From Candidatus Nomurabacteria bacterium UBA5155 (GTDB lineage: Bacteria > Patescibacteriota > Minisyncoccia > Phycocordibacterales > UBA9973), in assembly GCA_002413705.1 (NCBI GenBank), contig DHXN01000011.1, positions 1 to 64,000 of the forward strand: 64,000 nt of DNA. The letters run 5' to 3'. A program made the translations under genes and the position numbers. The notes below the pieces were generated by a model, which did not search any database, was not told the DNA's origin, and saw only the letters and a list, made by a program, of their open reading frames with translations. Numbering within the stretch: position 1 is the stretch's first letter; the number at the start of each line of letters is the position of its first letter. Positions 48,236 to 58,040 of the stretch are shown here, piece after piece.

Positions 48236-49345
48236 TTACACTTTCTTTTCATATCTTGAAACATTTAACACCATACCGGCAGCAAAGAGCGCAATGAAAA
48301 GCGAGGTGCCGCCTTGAGAAATAAAGACCAGGGGCACGCCAGTCAGTGGGAAAAGTCCGACTAGAGACATCATATTAAGGAAAGATTGAGCCACCAGAAT
48401 CGTGATGATACCAACAACCAGGTACTGTCCAAACATATCGCGCGACTGCAGCGCAATTTTGTATCCGCGAATGGCTAAGAAGACATAGAGTACGACAAGT
48501 GCTGCGCTGCCGAGAAAACCGAATTCTTCTCCGATCACCGCATAAATTGAGTCACCTTGCGGCTCTGGCAGATAGTTAAACTTCTGCACACTTTGCCCAA
48601 GGCCACGACCAAATATTCCACCACTACCAATCGCAATCAAACCTTGTTGCAGTTGATACGATGAACCTTGCGAGTCACTTGATGGGTTGATATACGTTTT
48701 GATGCGTTGCATCAGATACGGACGCATCAATGCCAATATGACAATGCCGATCAATCCTATGCCGATAATACCGAGAATTTTTTTCCATGACACACCAGAC
48801 ACGAACAACATACTGCAGGCTGCGGCAGTGATAAGAATAAGACTTTTTGTATCAGGTTGTAATAAAAGTGCTGCTGCCACCATACTCAACATGATGATCA
48901 ACGGCAACAATTTGTATTTAAATTCTTGCTCTTTCTTGCTAGTCCACGCGAGCCAAGCGGCAAAATATGTCACAAAGCCGATCTTTAATAATTCTGCCGG
49001 CTGAAATGACACATGAAAAACAGAAATCCATCGCCGTGCCCCGCCGTGAGCAAAGCCAAGGTGCGGTATAAATACTGAAAACGTCAGTCCCAATGTAATG
49101 ATAAAAATAGCCAACGCATTGTTACGCCAAAAATGATACGGGATTTTCATTGCGAACCACAAGCCTGCAAGTCCTCCAACAAAACCGAGTACGATCTGAC
49201 CAAATAACACCGCATAAAATTTTGTCTCGCTTTGCGCCAACACTCCGAGTGATGCTGACACAAATGAAAAAATGCCAATCAAAGAGATCAACAACACAAT
49301 GCCAAAAAAATACGTATCAAATTGTTTTGGTTTAACGGTCGCCAT
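48236..49345 (-). CDS. ftsW: FtsW/RodA/SpoVE-family lipid II polymerase
   Basis: 369 aa, about ten TM helices. The conserved GGARRWI, PAELLKIGFVTYFAAWLAW, GIFGRGLGQSVQKFNYLPEPQGDSIYAVIGEEFGFLG and FPLTGVPLVFISQGGTS motifs are present; these include the SEDS active-site Asp and the lipid II site. Division (FtsW) is favoured over elongation (RodA) because it sits between mraY and murG. No penicillin-binding protein partner is in the window. Confidence 0.93.
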   Translation of the reverse strand: MATVKPKQFDTYFFGIVLLISLIGIFSFVSASLGVLAQSETKFYAVLFGQIVLGFVGGLAGLWFAMKIPYHFWRNNALAIFIITLGLTFSVFIPHLGFAHGGARRWISVFHVSFQPAELLKIGFVTYFAAWLAWTSKKEQEFKYKLLPLIIMLSMVAAALLLQPDTKSLILITAAACSMLFVSGVSWKKILGIIGIGLIGIVILALMRPYLMQRIKTYINPSSDSQGSSYQLQQGLIAIGSGGIFGRGLGQSVQKFNYLPEPQGDSIYAVIGEEFGFLGSAALVVLYVFLAIRGYKIALQSRDMFGQYLVVGIITILVAQSFLNMMSLVGLFPLTGVPLVFISQGGTSLFIALFAAGMVLNVSRYEKKV

Positions 49346-50413
49346 TTATTTACTGATGATCACTAGTACCACACCAATAATAGCGGACATAATTGAAACG
49401 ACCCAATATCGCATCACCACTTTTTCTTTAGACCATCCCATGGCGCGGAAATGATGATGCAGTGGCGCGATTTTAAACACGCGTCGTTTGCCGCAGTATT
49501 TATAACTTGTTACTTGTAAAATGACTGAGGCTGTTGTTGCTGTCAGTGGCAGTGCAATGATCGGCAGCAAAAGTACGGTGTTGGTAAGAAACGCAATAAC
49601 CGTCAGTACCAATGTTAGTCCCAACATACCGGTTTCTCCCATATAAAAACGTGCCGGCGGAATATTAAACCAAAGAAATGCCAGTATTGCTCCAGAGATA
49701 ACACCAGATAGTGCCGCAATATCTATTTGATGTTGCACAGCACCAATGACTGCATAGGCGGCAAAGACGATTGACAGCACTCCACCAGCCAGTCCATCCA
49801 GGCCATCGATCACTGAAGTGGAAAATACTCCTAAAAGTACCAGTATGAAAAAAGGAATGAAAAATACTTTCAAGTTGAAGAGTGAGTGAACAAATGGAAT
49901 CGAAATGCCACTCACTCCCAGTTTGAAATAAAACCATGAACCAACAGCAATACCGATAATAACGACCATAGCAATTTTCACCCAGCGATTACCCAATACA
50001 TCACTGGATTTGTTGCCGATACCTCCTTTAACTTGAATTAAATCGTCGGCCAGTCCAATCCATGATCCCAGCAACAGTGCTGCCAACGGCACCAATGTTT
50101 GATTCTTGCTAAAAAAGTCGAGCTTGGCAGACAGATCAGAAGGAACTATTTTAGAAATAATCCAAATCAATGAAATACAAATCAAGACAGAGAGCCAAAT
50201 GATTACACCTCCGACACGGGGTGTAGCGATTTCGGCAGCACCGTCATGTACACCGGCAAAGTGTGTGTTGGTGATGTCAGACTCTTGCGCGCGATTGTTT
50301 TTCTTCCACAGTTTGTGTTTGTACATGATATTGGTCAATGTCGGCGTAATCAAAATACCGATGATGAACACCAATGTTGTGGGCAAGAAAATTTTGATGG
50401 CGTCGAGTAACAT
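49346..50413 (-). CDS. mraY: MraY, phospho-MurNAc-pentapeptide translocase
   Basis: 355 aa starting at the ATG at 50413, 1 nt after the scpB stop; a longer in-frame reading lies inside scpB. TPRVGGVIIW, GLADDLIQVKGG, IDGLDGLAGG, MGETGMLGL and the C-terminal HHHFRAMGWSKEKVVMRYW are the MraY Asp and His-rich motifs. It makes lipid I from UDP-MurNAc-pentapeptide and undecaprenyl phosphate. About ten TM helices. Confidence 0.94.
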   Translation of the reverse strand: MLLDAIKIFLPTTLVFIIGILITPTLTNIMYKHKLWKKNNRAQESDITNTHFAGVHDGAAEIATPRVGGVIIWLSVLICISLIWIISKIVPSDLSAKLDFFSKNQTLVPLAALLLGSWIGLADDLIQVKGGIGNKSSDVLGNRWVKIAMVVIIGIAVGSWFYFKLGVSGISIPFVHSLFNLKVFFIPFFILVLLGVFSTSVIDGLDGLAGGVLSIVFAAYAVIGAVQHQIDIAALSGVISGAILAFLWFNIPPARFYMGETGMLGLTLVLTVIAFLTNTVLLLPIIALPLTATTASVILQVTSYKYCGKRRVFKIAPLHHHFRAMGWSKEKVVMRYWVVSIMSAIIGVVLVIISK

Positions 50414-50414
50414 A

Positions 50415-50948
50415 CTATTGTTCGTCTTGTTGAGCCAGTAATGATGCAATCTTTTGTTTTGTTTCTGTGTATTGCGGTAGTTGCTCCACATCTGCCACGC
50501 CGTATGATTCAAGCAACGCCAGTGTTGGGTGATATGCAACAGAGCGACCATTGTATTTGATCTCAATCAATCCGCGAATTTGCAATGCGCGAAGCGAATA
50601 TGAAGCATTGACGCCACGCACCAATTCTATCTCTGCCTTGGTCGCACCTGGCTTGTACACAATCACCGCCAATGTTTCAGCGCTGGCTTTGCTCAAATCT
50701 TTTTGCAATTCTTCCTTGCGTAATGTTTCCAATAGTTGCGCATGTTCTGGTCGTGTTGCAAGTGTCACTCTGTCACCTTGTCGCACCAGCATCATTGCAT
50801 GATCGCTAAGCGATTCAGCCAGCATGCTCAATGCATTTTCAATTTCTTCATTCGAAACATTGGCGAGCTTTGCCAGCACTGCCACAGAATATTCTTCAGC
50901 TGTTGCAAAAAGAATACTTTCAATTGTTTGTGAGAGTGAATTATTCAT
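50415..50948 (-). CDS. scpB: Segregation and condensation protein B
   Basis: 177 aa from the ATG at 50948, overlapping the scpA end by 8 nt. SQTIESILFATAEEYSVAVLAKL and SAETLAVIVYKPGATKAEIELVRGVNASYSLRAL with GLIEIKYNG give the two winged helices of ScpB. With ScpA and SMC it forms the bacterial condensin. The rest of the operon is cell-wall synthesis, so chromosome segregation and division are linked here. Confidence 0.94.
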   Translation of the reverse strand: MNNSLSQTIESILFATAEEYSVAVLAKLANVSNEEIENALSMLAESLSDHAMMLVRQGDRVTLATRPEHAQLLETLRKEELQKDLSKASAETLAVIVYKPGATKAEIELVRGVNASYSLRALQIRGLIEIKYNGRSVAYHPTLALLESYGVADVEQLPQYTETKQKIASLLAQQDEQ

Positions 50949-51690
50949 GTATAGTCTCTGTCGTATTATTTTTTTGAAGCGTGATATCTTCAAACAATTC
51001 ACTTTGCTCCGCTGCAATCAGTCCGCGACGTACTAGCTCTAGCATACCAAGAAATGACACGATAGTGTAGACCTTCTGGCTATGGTCATCTATATCGGGT
51101 GATGCCACACGAATTGCGTTAAAGCTGGTCGACATGGCACGTTCGATGCGTTCTTGCAGCGTGTTCAAGATTTCTGACATTGAAATTGTCTTGAACACAC
51201 ACGCCTCTGGTTTCTTTGCAACTGGCGGCGGCACTCGGCGTTGCATATCAGCGATCAATTCCGGAAGTTGATCAAGCGTCAGTTTTTCATCGGGCGCAAA
51301 CACTACACCACTGAGTCGTCGCACGCCCTCAAACGATACTTTCTTATTATATTGTTTTATCAAATCCAACGAGACATGGCTGATGATTTGATACAATGCC
51401 ACGCGTCGCTCCAGATCAGTGATTGACTCAGTTTCCTCTGGGCTAAGTTCAAGATTTGGCAATAGTGATCGTGCTTTAATCAAGATCAATGTTGCTGCAA
51501 CGGCTAAAAAGTTTGCTGTCTCCCCCGCCTGCATACCGACACTTTGCATGTACTGAATAAAATCATCCGTCACTGCCGCCAATGACACATCATTTACAAA
51601 CAATTTTCGTTTTTCAATCAGCTCAAGCAGGACCTCTACCGGTCCTTCAAACACTTCTTGTTTTACTTTGAAAATTGTTTCGGTTTCCAC
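50941..51690 (-). CDS. scpA: Segregation and condensation protein A
   Basis: 249 aa, GTG start. KQEVFEGPVEVLLELIEKRKLFVNDVSL, then ETANFLAVAATLILIKARSLLPN, and the C-terminal winged helix with VVSFLGMLELVRRGLI-like sequence are typical kleisin ScpA features. It bridges the SMC heads together with ScpB. It follows aspS by 11 nt on the same strand. Confidence 0.95.
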   Translation of the reverse strand: METETIFKVKQEVFEGPVEVLLELIEKRKLFVNDVSLAAVTDDFIQYMQSVGMQAGETANFLAVAATLILIKARSLLPNLELSPEETESITDLERRVALYQIISHVSLDLIKQYNKKVSFEGVRRLSGVVFAPDEKLTLDQLPELIADMQRRVPPPVAKKPEACVFKTISMSEILNTLQERIERAMSTSFNAIRVASPDIDDHSQKVYTIVSFLGMLELVRRGLIAAEQSELFEDITLQKNNTTETIHE

Positions 51691-51701
51691 ACTTATCTAT
51701 G

Positions 51702-53126
51702 TTATTGCTTAGGTTTCTTTACTACGATATGCAGTTCTTCTACTTGCTTGTCACTAATAGTTGACGGCGCATTCATCATCGGATCGCGTCCTTCGCCTGT
51801 TTTTGGAAATGCCATCACTTCACGAATATTAGCTTCATCCAAAAGCAACATCATCAGACGATCAAAACCCCAGGCAATGCCGCCGTGCGGAGGTGTGCCA
51901 ACTTTGAATGCTTGCAACATGTGACCAAAATCTGACTCGATAGTTTCAATACTATGTCCCAACAATTCAAATACTTTTGAAAGCGCTTCAAATGAGTGAT
52001 TACGAATAGAACCGCCGCCAATTTCAAAACCGTTCAAGCAAATATCGTACTGAGTGGTGAGAATATCTCCAACATTTTCTTTATTCATCAAAGATTCCAT
52101 ATGTTCCTCAATCGGCCGTGAGAATGGGTTGTGCGTGTATGTCCATTCGCCCTGCGCATCAGGATTGTCACTCTTGCTCGTTGATTCAAAAAATGGAAAG
52201 TCCACTACCCAACAAAATGCCAGTAGGTCTGCATCATTTTTATCTTCACGAATGTCAGGACGGTCATTGTCATACTGTTCCATTGCGTCCTTGTATGAAA
52301 TGCGCGGAAACGGCATTTGCTGAATACGTTTGTGAGGGAAAAGCTGCTGCACGATTGCAATCAGCAGCTTTTCATTGAGCTGCATCACTGCTTCACGATC
52401 GACAAAACTCATCTCCATATCGAGCTGTGTGAATTCCGGCTGGCGATCGCCGCGACCGTCTTCATCGCGCATGCATTTTGCAAATTGAAAATAGCGCTCA
52501 ATGCCGGCAGTCATCAAAAGTTGTTTGTATTGCTGTGGAGATTGCGGGAGCGCATAAAAATTTCCCGGATACAACCGTGAAGGAACCACATAGTCGCGCG
52601 CGCCTTCAGGTGTGGACTTGGTCAGGATCGGCGTTTCTACTTCGATAAATTTTTCATCATGCAAATAGTCACGAATAAATTTTTGTACCTGATCGCGCTT
52701 GCGCATGTTGCGCTGCATGCGAGCACTGCGAAGATCAAGATAGCGATGCTTCAGGCGAGTTTCTTCATTGATTTCTTTCGTGTCGGTATTGACTTCAAAC
52801 GGTAACACTTCTGCTTTGTTCAAAATTGTCAGACCAGTGATTTCAAATTCAATATCACCGTTTTGCTTGTCGGTTTGCACATTGCGCTCTGGTCGCTTGT
52901 TGATAATACCGACAACTTCAACCACTGTTTCTGCGCGAGCGTCTTTTACCGCTTCAGCCATTTCAGCCGCACGGTTTGGCAGGATTACTCCCTGGATATA
53001 GCCGGTCATGTCGCGAAAATCAAAAAACACCAACTTGCCCTGATCTCGACGAACATCAATCCACCCTTTGCATAAAATAGTTTCCCCTACATGCGCTCCC
53101 GCGTCTTCAATATATGTTCGTTCCAT
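51702..53126 (-). CDS. aspS: Aspartyl-tRNA synthetase, compact form without GAD domain
   Basis: 474 aa. The OB-fold anticodon domain (GWIDVRRDQGKLVFFDFRD) is followed by the class II core: motif 2 FAKCMRDEDGRGDRQPEFTQLDMEMSF and motif 3 GIAWGFDRLMMLL. Bacterial AspRS is normally about 590 aa; here the sequence passes directly from NDRPDIRED to FCWVVDFPFFE, so the roughly 120-residue GAD insertion is missing. With GatB present the enzyme may also charge tRNA(Asn). It heads the long minus-strand operon. Confidence 0.95.
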   Translation of the reverse strand: MERTYIEDAGAHVGETILCKGWIDVRRDQGKLVFFDFRDMTGYIQGVILPNRAAEMAEAVKDARAETVVEVVGIINKRPERNVQTDKQNGDIEFEITGLTILNKAEVLPFEVNTDTKEINEETRLKHRYLDLRSARMQRNMRKRDQVQKFIRDYLHDEKFIEVETPILTKSTPEGARDYVVPSRLYPGNFYALPQSPQQYKQLLMTAGIERYFQFAKCMRDEDGRGDRQPEFTQLDMEMSFVDREAVMQLNEKLLIAIVQQLFPHKRIQQMPFPRISYKDAMEQYDNDRPDIREDKNDADLLAFCWVVDFPFFESTSKSDNPDAQGEWTYTHNPFSRPIEEHMESLMNKENVGDILTTQYDICLNGFEIGGGSIRNHSFEALSKVFELLGHSIETIESDFGHMLQAFKVGTPPHGGIAWGFDRLMMLLLDEANIREVMAFPKTGEGRDPMMNAPSTISDKQVEELHIVVKKPKQ

Positions 53127-53156
53127 AATCCATCCATTCTACCCGAAAAAAGGTAA

Positions 53157-53189
53157 TAAAAAAAGCCCTGTCACATAGACAGGGCTTTA
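53157..53189 (-). terminator. Intrinsic terminator after the 53197 ABC gene
   Basis: AAAGCCCTGTC / GACAGGGCTTT stem with loop ACATA; seven T follow on the minus strand. It insulates aspS from the upstream ABC gene. Confidence 0.9.
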
Positions 53190-53196
53190 GAATAAT

Positions 53197-54930
53197 TTAA
53201 TGAGCAAACTGATGCTGAACTAATTCCGAGTATATACCGTCATGTTGCATTAATGCCTCATGAGGACCATCTTCGGTAATCTTTCCATTATTCAAAACAA
53301 TAATACGGTCACAGTGACGAACTGTGGCTAAACGGTGAGCGATGATGATCACAGTTCTCCCTTCCAGGTGATTTTGTAAAATGTCCTGGATATGAGTTTC
53401 TGTGATAGCATCGAGCGAACTAGTTGCTTCATCTAAGATGATGATTTTTGCCTCAATGAGCAATGCTCTGGCAATAGCGACACGTTGCCGCTGTCCACCA
53501 GAAAGCTTGATTCCCCGTTCACCAACGACTGTGTGATAGCCATTACTGAGAGACATGATTTCATCATGAATCTTAGCTTTTTTGGCTACAACAATGATTT
53601 CGTCAAGTGTTGTATCTTCCTTTCCATACGCAATATTTTCAAATATTGTTCGATGGAGTAGTGATACATCTTGTGGAACGATGGCAATTTGCCTGCGCAA
53701 AGAATCGTGTGCCATATCGGCAATGTCAGTTCCGCCGATTTCGATGATACCGCCAATCGGGTCTCGCAACTTCATGAGCATGGCAATCAAGGTTGATTTG
53801 CCAGCGCCAGTACTTCCCACCACACCAACATGTTGACCATGCTCGATGGTGAGATTCAGACTGTCAAAAACATTCTTGCCAATAGAATAACTAAAGGTAA
53901 GGTTCTTGATCACGACTGAGCCGTCCATAATGTTTTGCTCTTCATAAATTTCTGCCATATCAACCTCGGGAATCTTTTCAAAGATCTCCACCATTTCGTA
54001 GGCATCGGTATTGTATTTTGTGAATCTCACAAATGTCCTGCCGACTTCCCACATAGTGTTAGAAATAATTTTCATGTACAGATACACGAGTGCGACATCC
54101 GCCACAATCATTTTACCTTTTGTCCACAGGAAGATTGCAATAAACAAGCTTCCCAGTTCAAGTGATACGGTAAGTACTCCTTGAATGGCATTTTGGAAAT
54201 TACTCCATAACCATGAGCGCATTTGCGCGCCGGCATACAGTTTACTCTGATCATGGAAGTGGGCGATTTCCTTCTTGCGCTGTCCGAAGATCAATACCGT
54301 AATTGCATTACTGATAATGTCTGCGGTCACTGCTGTTAGTTCTGAACTCAGTTGAGCCTCCTTGGAATCAACAGGTATTCTGATTTTTGCCATTCTCATG
54401 CTAATAAAAACATAAATAACAGCCCATCCTAATAACATTGATCCCAATAGTGGAGATTTTGAGAACAGTACAAACGCAATGCCGACCACCTGAACGATCG
54501 AGAACAAAAATGTGTACGCCATGCTATCAAACATACCTTCAAAACTTTTTACAAAACGATTCATGCGGGCAATTAGTGCTCCCGAGTGATTGTTGGCAAA
54601 AAAGTAATGCGGCTGAGTAATAATGGTTTCGAGTGCTTTCTGTTGCAAAGCCACCATTGACCGATTTTCAAAGGTGATCATAAAATAATCACCCAATCGA
54701 TACAATATTTGCGAAACAACAACAGCACCCAGTAACCACCAGAACTCGCCTAAGATGTTCATATCTTTCTTGGCCATTAGTGCCAGAAGTGAGGCTACAA
54801 ACATTGGAGCCAGCACGTTTTGAATAAAGGTTGCAGAAGCGTAAGAAGTAATAGTTGCAAGTGCCCATCGTTGATGGGATCTTGTGTGTTTGCGATATAT
54901 CGCAAACACTTTCCGTAAATTTTTGACCAT
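53197..54930 (-). CDS. ABC exporter (TM plus ATPase), probable homodimer
   Basis: 577 aa: six TM helices and one ABC domain with all canonical motifs, Walker A GSTGAGKST, signature LSGGQRQR, Walker B IIILDEATSSLD and H-loop AHRL. Being complete, it can work as a homodimer. The TM part has HSGALIARMNRFVKSFEGM-like coupling helices. Substrate unknown. The promoter is TTGATT - 16 bp - TATAAT (minus strand, 54996-54969), giving a leader of about 30 nt. Confidence 0.92.
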   Translation of the reverse strand: MVKNLRKVFAIYRKHTRSHQRWALATITSYASATFIQNVLAPMFVASLLALMAKKDMNILGEFWWLLGAVVVSQILYRLGDYFMITFENRSMVALQQKALETIITQPHYFFANNHSGALIARMNRFVKSFEGMFDSMAYTFLFSIVQVVGIAFVLFSKSPLLGSMLLGWAVIYVFISMRMAKIRIPVDSKEAQLSSELTAVTADIISNAITVLIFGQRKKEIAHFHDQSKLYAGAQMRSWLWSNFQNAIQGVLTVSLELGSLFIAIFLWTKGKMIVADVALVYLYMKIISNTMWEVGRTFVRFTKYNTDAYEMVEIFEKIPEVDMAEIYEEQNIMDGSVVIKNLTFSYSIGKNVFDSLNLTIEHGQHVGVVGSTGAGKSTLIAMLMKLRDPIGGIIEIGGTDIADMAHDSLRRQIAIVPQDVSLLHRTIFENIAYGKEDTTLDEIIVVAKKAKIHDEIMSLSNGYHTVVGERGIKLSGGQRQRVAIARALLIEAKIIILDEATSSLDAITETHIQDILQNHLEGRTVIIIAHRLATVRHCDRIIVLNNGKITEDGPHEALMQHDGIYSELVQHQFAH

Positions 54931-54968
54931 TATTGAGTTGATTAAGTTGTGAAAAACAATTTTTCTTT

Positions 54969-54996
54969 ATTATAGCACATATTATATAAAAATCAA
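54969..54996 (-). promoter_or_regulatory. Promoter of the 53197-54930 ABC gene
   Basis: Minus strand TTGATT (54996-54991), 16-bp spacer, TATAAT (54974-54969). Unlike most genes here, the start codon is about 38 nt downstream of the -10. Confidence 0.6.
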
Positions 54997-55057
54997 TAAC
55001 TATTCTTACGAAGTTACTGGCTTAGCACGTCATAGCGAAGATAAGACATATTTAGTT

Positions 55058-55231
55058 ATGTATATCCCCCTTTACGACGCTCCGTGGTTACCGCCAGCAC
55101 AATATTGTGTACGTCCGTTGGAACTGTTTTTTGAAAACGTAGAATACGACGGAAAAATAGTTCCGCGTTTTGTAAAAATTATTGATGAAGAAATAATTGC
55201 AATCCTTATGACATCAAAATCTGATTCTTGA
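55058..55231 (+). CDS. Small hypothetical protein, 57 aa
   Basis: The only clear ORF in the 275-bp gap between the two ABC genes: MYIPLYDAPWLPPAQYCVRP, then ELFFENVEYDGKIVPRF and VKIIDEEIIAIL. The composition is protein-like (ordered hydrophobic and acidic residues, Pro/Trp-rich start). It overlaps the 3' end of the 55206 ABC gene by 26 bp on the opposite strand. No good -10 or Shine-Dalgarno is visible upstream. No family is recognised. Confidence 0.4.
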   Translation: MYIPLYDAPWLPPAQYCVRPLELFFENVEYDGKIVPRFVKIIDEEIIAILMTSKSDS

Positions 55232-57008
55232 TCAGTTCCTTGTAGTCTTCGGAGTTTTTTTCAAGCTCCTTGTGCGTGCCGTGTGCTACGATCTTTCCTT
55301 TTGCAACAACAAAAATAATGTCCGCATCCATAACTGTCGACAGACGATGTGCAATGATGATAGTTGTACGTCCATGAGCGCTACGATTGATTGCATCATG
55401 AATAAGTTTTTCATTGATCGAGTCAAGCGCACTGGTAGCCTCATCGAAAATGAGAATCTTTGGATCTTTGATTAATGCACGTGCAATACCGATGCGCTGG
55501 CGTTCACCACCAGACACTTTGATACCACCCTCACCTATCACTGTTTCAAGTCCATGATCTTTAAGCTTCGTAATAAATTCTGTTAGCGACGCGTCCTCTA
55601 CAGCTTTCTGCAATTTTTCTTCCGGCACGTCTGCATTCTTAGATAAACCAAATAAGATATTGTCTTTAATGCTGCGATCAAAGAGGTCGATTTTTTGTTC
55701 TACATTTCCAATACGAGAACGCAACCAGTGCAGGTTCATGTCTTTTAAGTTAACATCATCGATCAATATTTCACCCTCGGTCGGATCATAAAAACGACGC
55801 ATCAAGTTCACAATAGTACTCTTGCCAGATCCAGACACCCCGACAAAACCAATTTTTGCTGCTGCCGGAATAACAAAACTTATCTTGGAGACAGTATGTT
55901 CTTCTTTTTTATTCTCAGAAACATCGATTTCTTCTTCCTCTTCTTTTGCAGATTTGCGATACGGATATGCAAAGCTTACATTTTTAAATTCAATCTTGCC
56001 TTGTAGATCATCTAGTACTATTCCATTTTCATTAATATCGATATCAGATACTATGTCGAACATACTGAACATTTTCTTAATCTCAACCACTTGAAACAGC
56101 ATTTGCCGCTGAGTGCTCATGATTTGTGACAGATTGTTAAATATTGCACCTGTCCATGAAAAAAGTGTAACAAACATACCTGCCGTATGCTGTCCAATTA
56201 AAATAAGATAGACACCCAACGCGAGTGTGGCGTACTGTCCGGTGACAATAAAAAATTTATGGAAGTAGTACGGCGTTAGATATGTTAACCATCCGGTAGT
56301 AGCAAAATCTGTCACCCCTTCTGCGTAAGTATCAAAATCAGTTATTGTTTTCTCTTCTTGCCCCTCCGCAATAACCAGTGTGGCATTACGATACAGCTCA
56401 GACTGAATCTTTGATTGAGACTGATACTTTTTTCTGATTTGTTCGGCTTTTGGAAAAAATCTTTTATTTCTTCTTAAAGAGACAAAGATATATATTATGA
56501 CAAAAAATAATGCTGTGCAGGCTACTCTCCAATCAAAAAATACCAGTACTATTAACGTTACTAACACCTGTATTCCCGAGGGCAGAATATTGTACAACAT
56601 GTTGTACATGAGATTTTGCAAAGAACTCTGTCCTTTACTCACGATACTTTGCTGAACTCCTGAATGTTCGTTAGTGTGTTGGCCAATGGAATAACCTAGA
56701 ACTTTATTAATAGAGCTAATAGAAAAAGCTTTCTCTACATGGTCATCTAAATGTTTTAACTCAATGACTTCTTTAAGCCAGTACAATACCGTTGATTGAA
56801 AAAGTGATATAAGAAATGAAATGCCAAGAAAAATAAAAGTAAGACGACTATTCATATGAATCACCGCATCTACCCCTTTCCCAAACAAATAAGGAGAAAG
56901 TGTACCTATCAACTGAATAAGAATAAGCATTCCTACAATAACGGAAAGGTAAAATCGAAACGGCTTAAAAAATGCCAGTACTCTTTTGGTAAATATTTTA
57001 TTATCCAT
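55206..57008 (-). CDS. ABC exporter (TM plus ATPase)
   Basis: 600 aa: six TM helices and one ABC domain with Walker A GVSGSGKST, signature VSGGERQR, Walker B ILIFDEATSALD and H-loop AHRL. An acidic insertion (KEEEEEIDVSENKKEEH, about 360) sits between the first ABC strands, which is uncommon. It follows trpS by 2 nt on the same strand. Probably a homodimer; substrate unknown. Confidence 0.92.
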   Translation of the reverse strand: MDNKIFTKRVLAFFKPFRFYLSVIVGMLILIQLIGTLSPYLFGKGVDAVIHMNSRLTFIFLGISFLISLFQSTVLYWLKEVIELKHLDDHVEKAFSISSINKVLGYSIGQHTNEHSGVQQSIVSKGQSSLQNLMYNMLYNILPSGIQVLVTLIVLVFFDWRVACTALFFVIIYIFVSLRRNKRFFPKAEQIRKKYQSQSKIQSELYRNATLVIAEGQEEKTITDFDTYAEGVTDFATTGWLTYLTPYYFHKFFIVTGQYATLALGVYLILIGQHTAGMFVTLFSWTGAIFNNLSQIMSTQRQMLFQVVEIKKMFSMFDIVSDIDINENGIVLDDLQGKIEFKNVSFAYPYRKSAKEEEEEIDVSENKKEEHTVSKISFVIPAAAKIGFVGVSGSGKSTIVNLMRRFYDPTEGEILIDDVNLKDMNLHWLRSRIGNVEQKIDLFDRSIKDNILFGLSKNADVPEEKLQKAVEDASLTEFITKLKDHGLETVIGEGGIKVSGGERQRIGIARALIKDPKILIFDEATSALDSINEKLIHDAINRSAHGRTTIIIAHRLSTVMDADIIFVVAKGKIVAHGTHKELEKNSEDYKELIKNQILMS

Positions 57009-57010
57009 AG

Positions 57011-57979
57011 TTAAGAAGTTAGTCCCACCGCCTCGTACACATCAAAGACTTTTTTCATGGCGATGTCGTTGGCTTTGTATGCGCCTTGAATCAAGATATC
57101 CTGCACAAGTTTTGGGTTGTTTGCAAAATGTTCACGACGTTCACGCATGGGAGTGACAAAAGTAATGATATCCTTGATCAATTGTTTTTTTGCATCGCCG
57201 TAGCCAAGCCCTTCAGCATACCAGTTTCGTAGTTCGACAGAATCATTAAAATATTTATGGATCTGATACAACACCAACTCATCAGGATTTTTCACTTCAT
57301 TGCGTTCGCGCGAGTCAGTCACAATGGACATCACTGCTTTGGTGATTTCTTCATCAGTCGCAAACAGTGGAATGGTATTACCGTAGCTCTTGGACATTTT
57401 TTGTCCGTCGGTGCCGGGAATGATACCGGTATCTTCGAGAATTAATTCCTTTGGCAGCTTGAACTGTTCACCATACTGGTGATTAAATTTTTCCGCAATG
57501 TCTCGAGCATATTCGACATGTTGTTTTTGGTCTTTGCCAACTGGTACAACATCTGTGTCATAGAGCAAAATATCTGAAGCCATCAATACCGGGTAATCAA
57601 ATGTGCCAGCATTGAGTTCTTTACCTTTCGCTTCTGCATCTTTGTACGCATGGGCGCGCATCAAGTACGGCACAGTCACGAGATTATTAAACACCCAGGT
57701 CATACTGGCATGAGCGGGTACGTCGGACTGTTTGAACAGTGTCACTTTTTCTGGGTCGAGTCCGGCACCAAGATAGTCCAAAATTAGGTTGTTGGTGTCT
57801 TCAAGCAACTGATCCTTTGTCGGCAAAGTAGTCAATGCGTGCAAATTGGCGATGAAAATAAATGTGTCGTGGGTATCTTGCAGGTCAACGAACTGTTTTA
57901 AGGCACCAAAATAGTTACCAATATGAATACGACCAGTTGGCTTCATGCCCGAAAATAAACGAAGTTTTGGGGATTTCAT
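57011..57979 (-). CDS. trpS: Tryptophanyl-tRNA synthetase
   Basis: 322 aa from the ATG at 57979. The longer in-frame reading crosses the promoter and is rejected, since TATGAT is exactly 6 nt before this ATG. LFSGMKPTGRIHIGNYFGAL carries the HIGN motif, KMSKS is complete in GQKMSKSYGNTI, and VPVGKDQKQHVEYARDIA is conserved. Class I homodimer charging tRNA(Trp). It is divergent from dnaB. Confidence 0.95.
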   Translation of the reverse strand: MKSPKLRLFSGMKPTGRIHIGNYFGALKQFVDLQDTHDTFIFIANLHALTTLPTKDQLLEDTNNLILDYLGAGLDPEKVTLFKQSDVPAHASMTWVFNNLVTVPYLMRAHAYKDAEAKGKELNAGTFDYPVLMASDILLYDTDVVPVGKDQKQHVEYARDIAEKFNHQYGEQFKLPKELILEDTGIIPGTDGQKMSKSYGNTIPLFATDEEITKAVMSIVTDSRERNEVKNPDELVLYQIHKYFNDSVELRNWYAEGLGYGDAKKQLIKDIITFVTPMRERREHFANNPKLVQDILIQGAYKANDIAMKKVFDVYEAVGLTS

Positions 57980-57985
57980 GTGGAT

Positions 57986-58033
57986 ATCATAGCAAAAAAT
58001 AAGGTTTTTCTCAAGAAGTAATAGTGCTACAAT
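57986..58033. promoter_or_regulatory. Divergent near-leaderless promoters (trpS / dnaB)
   Basis: Minus-strand TATGAT (57991-57986), 6 nt to the trpS ATG. Plus-strand TACAAT (58028-58033), 7 nt to the dnaB ATG at 58041. Confidence 0.55.
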
Positions 58034-58040
58034 GACACCA

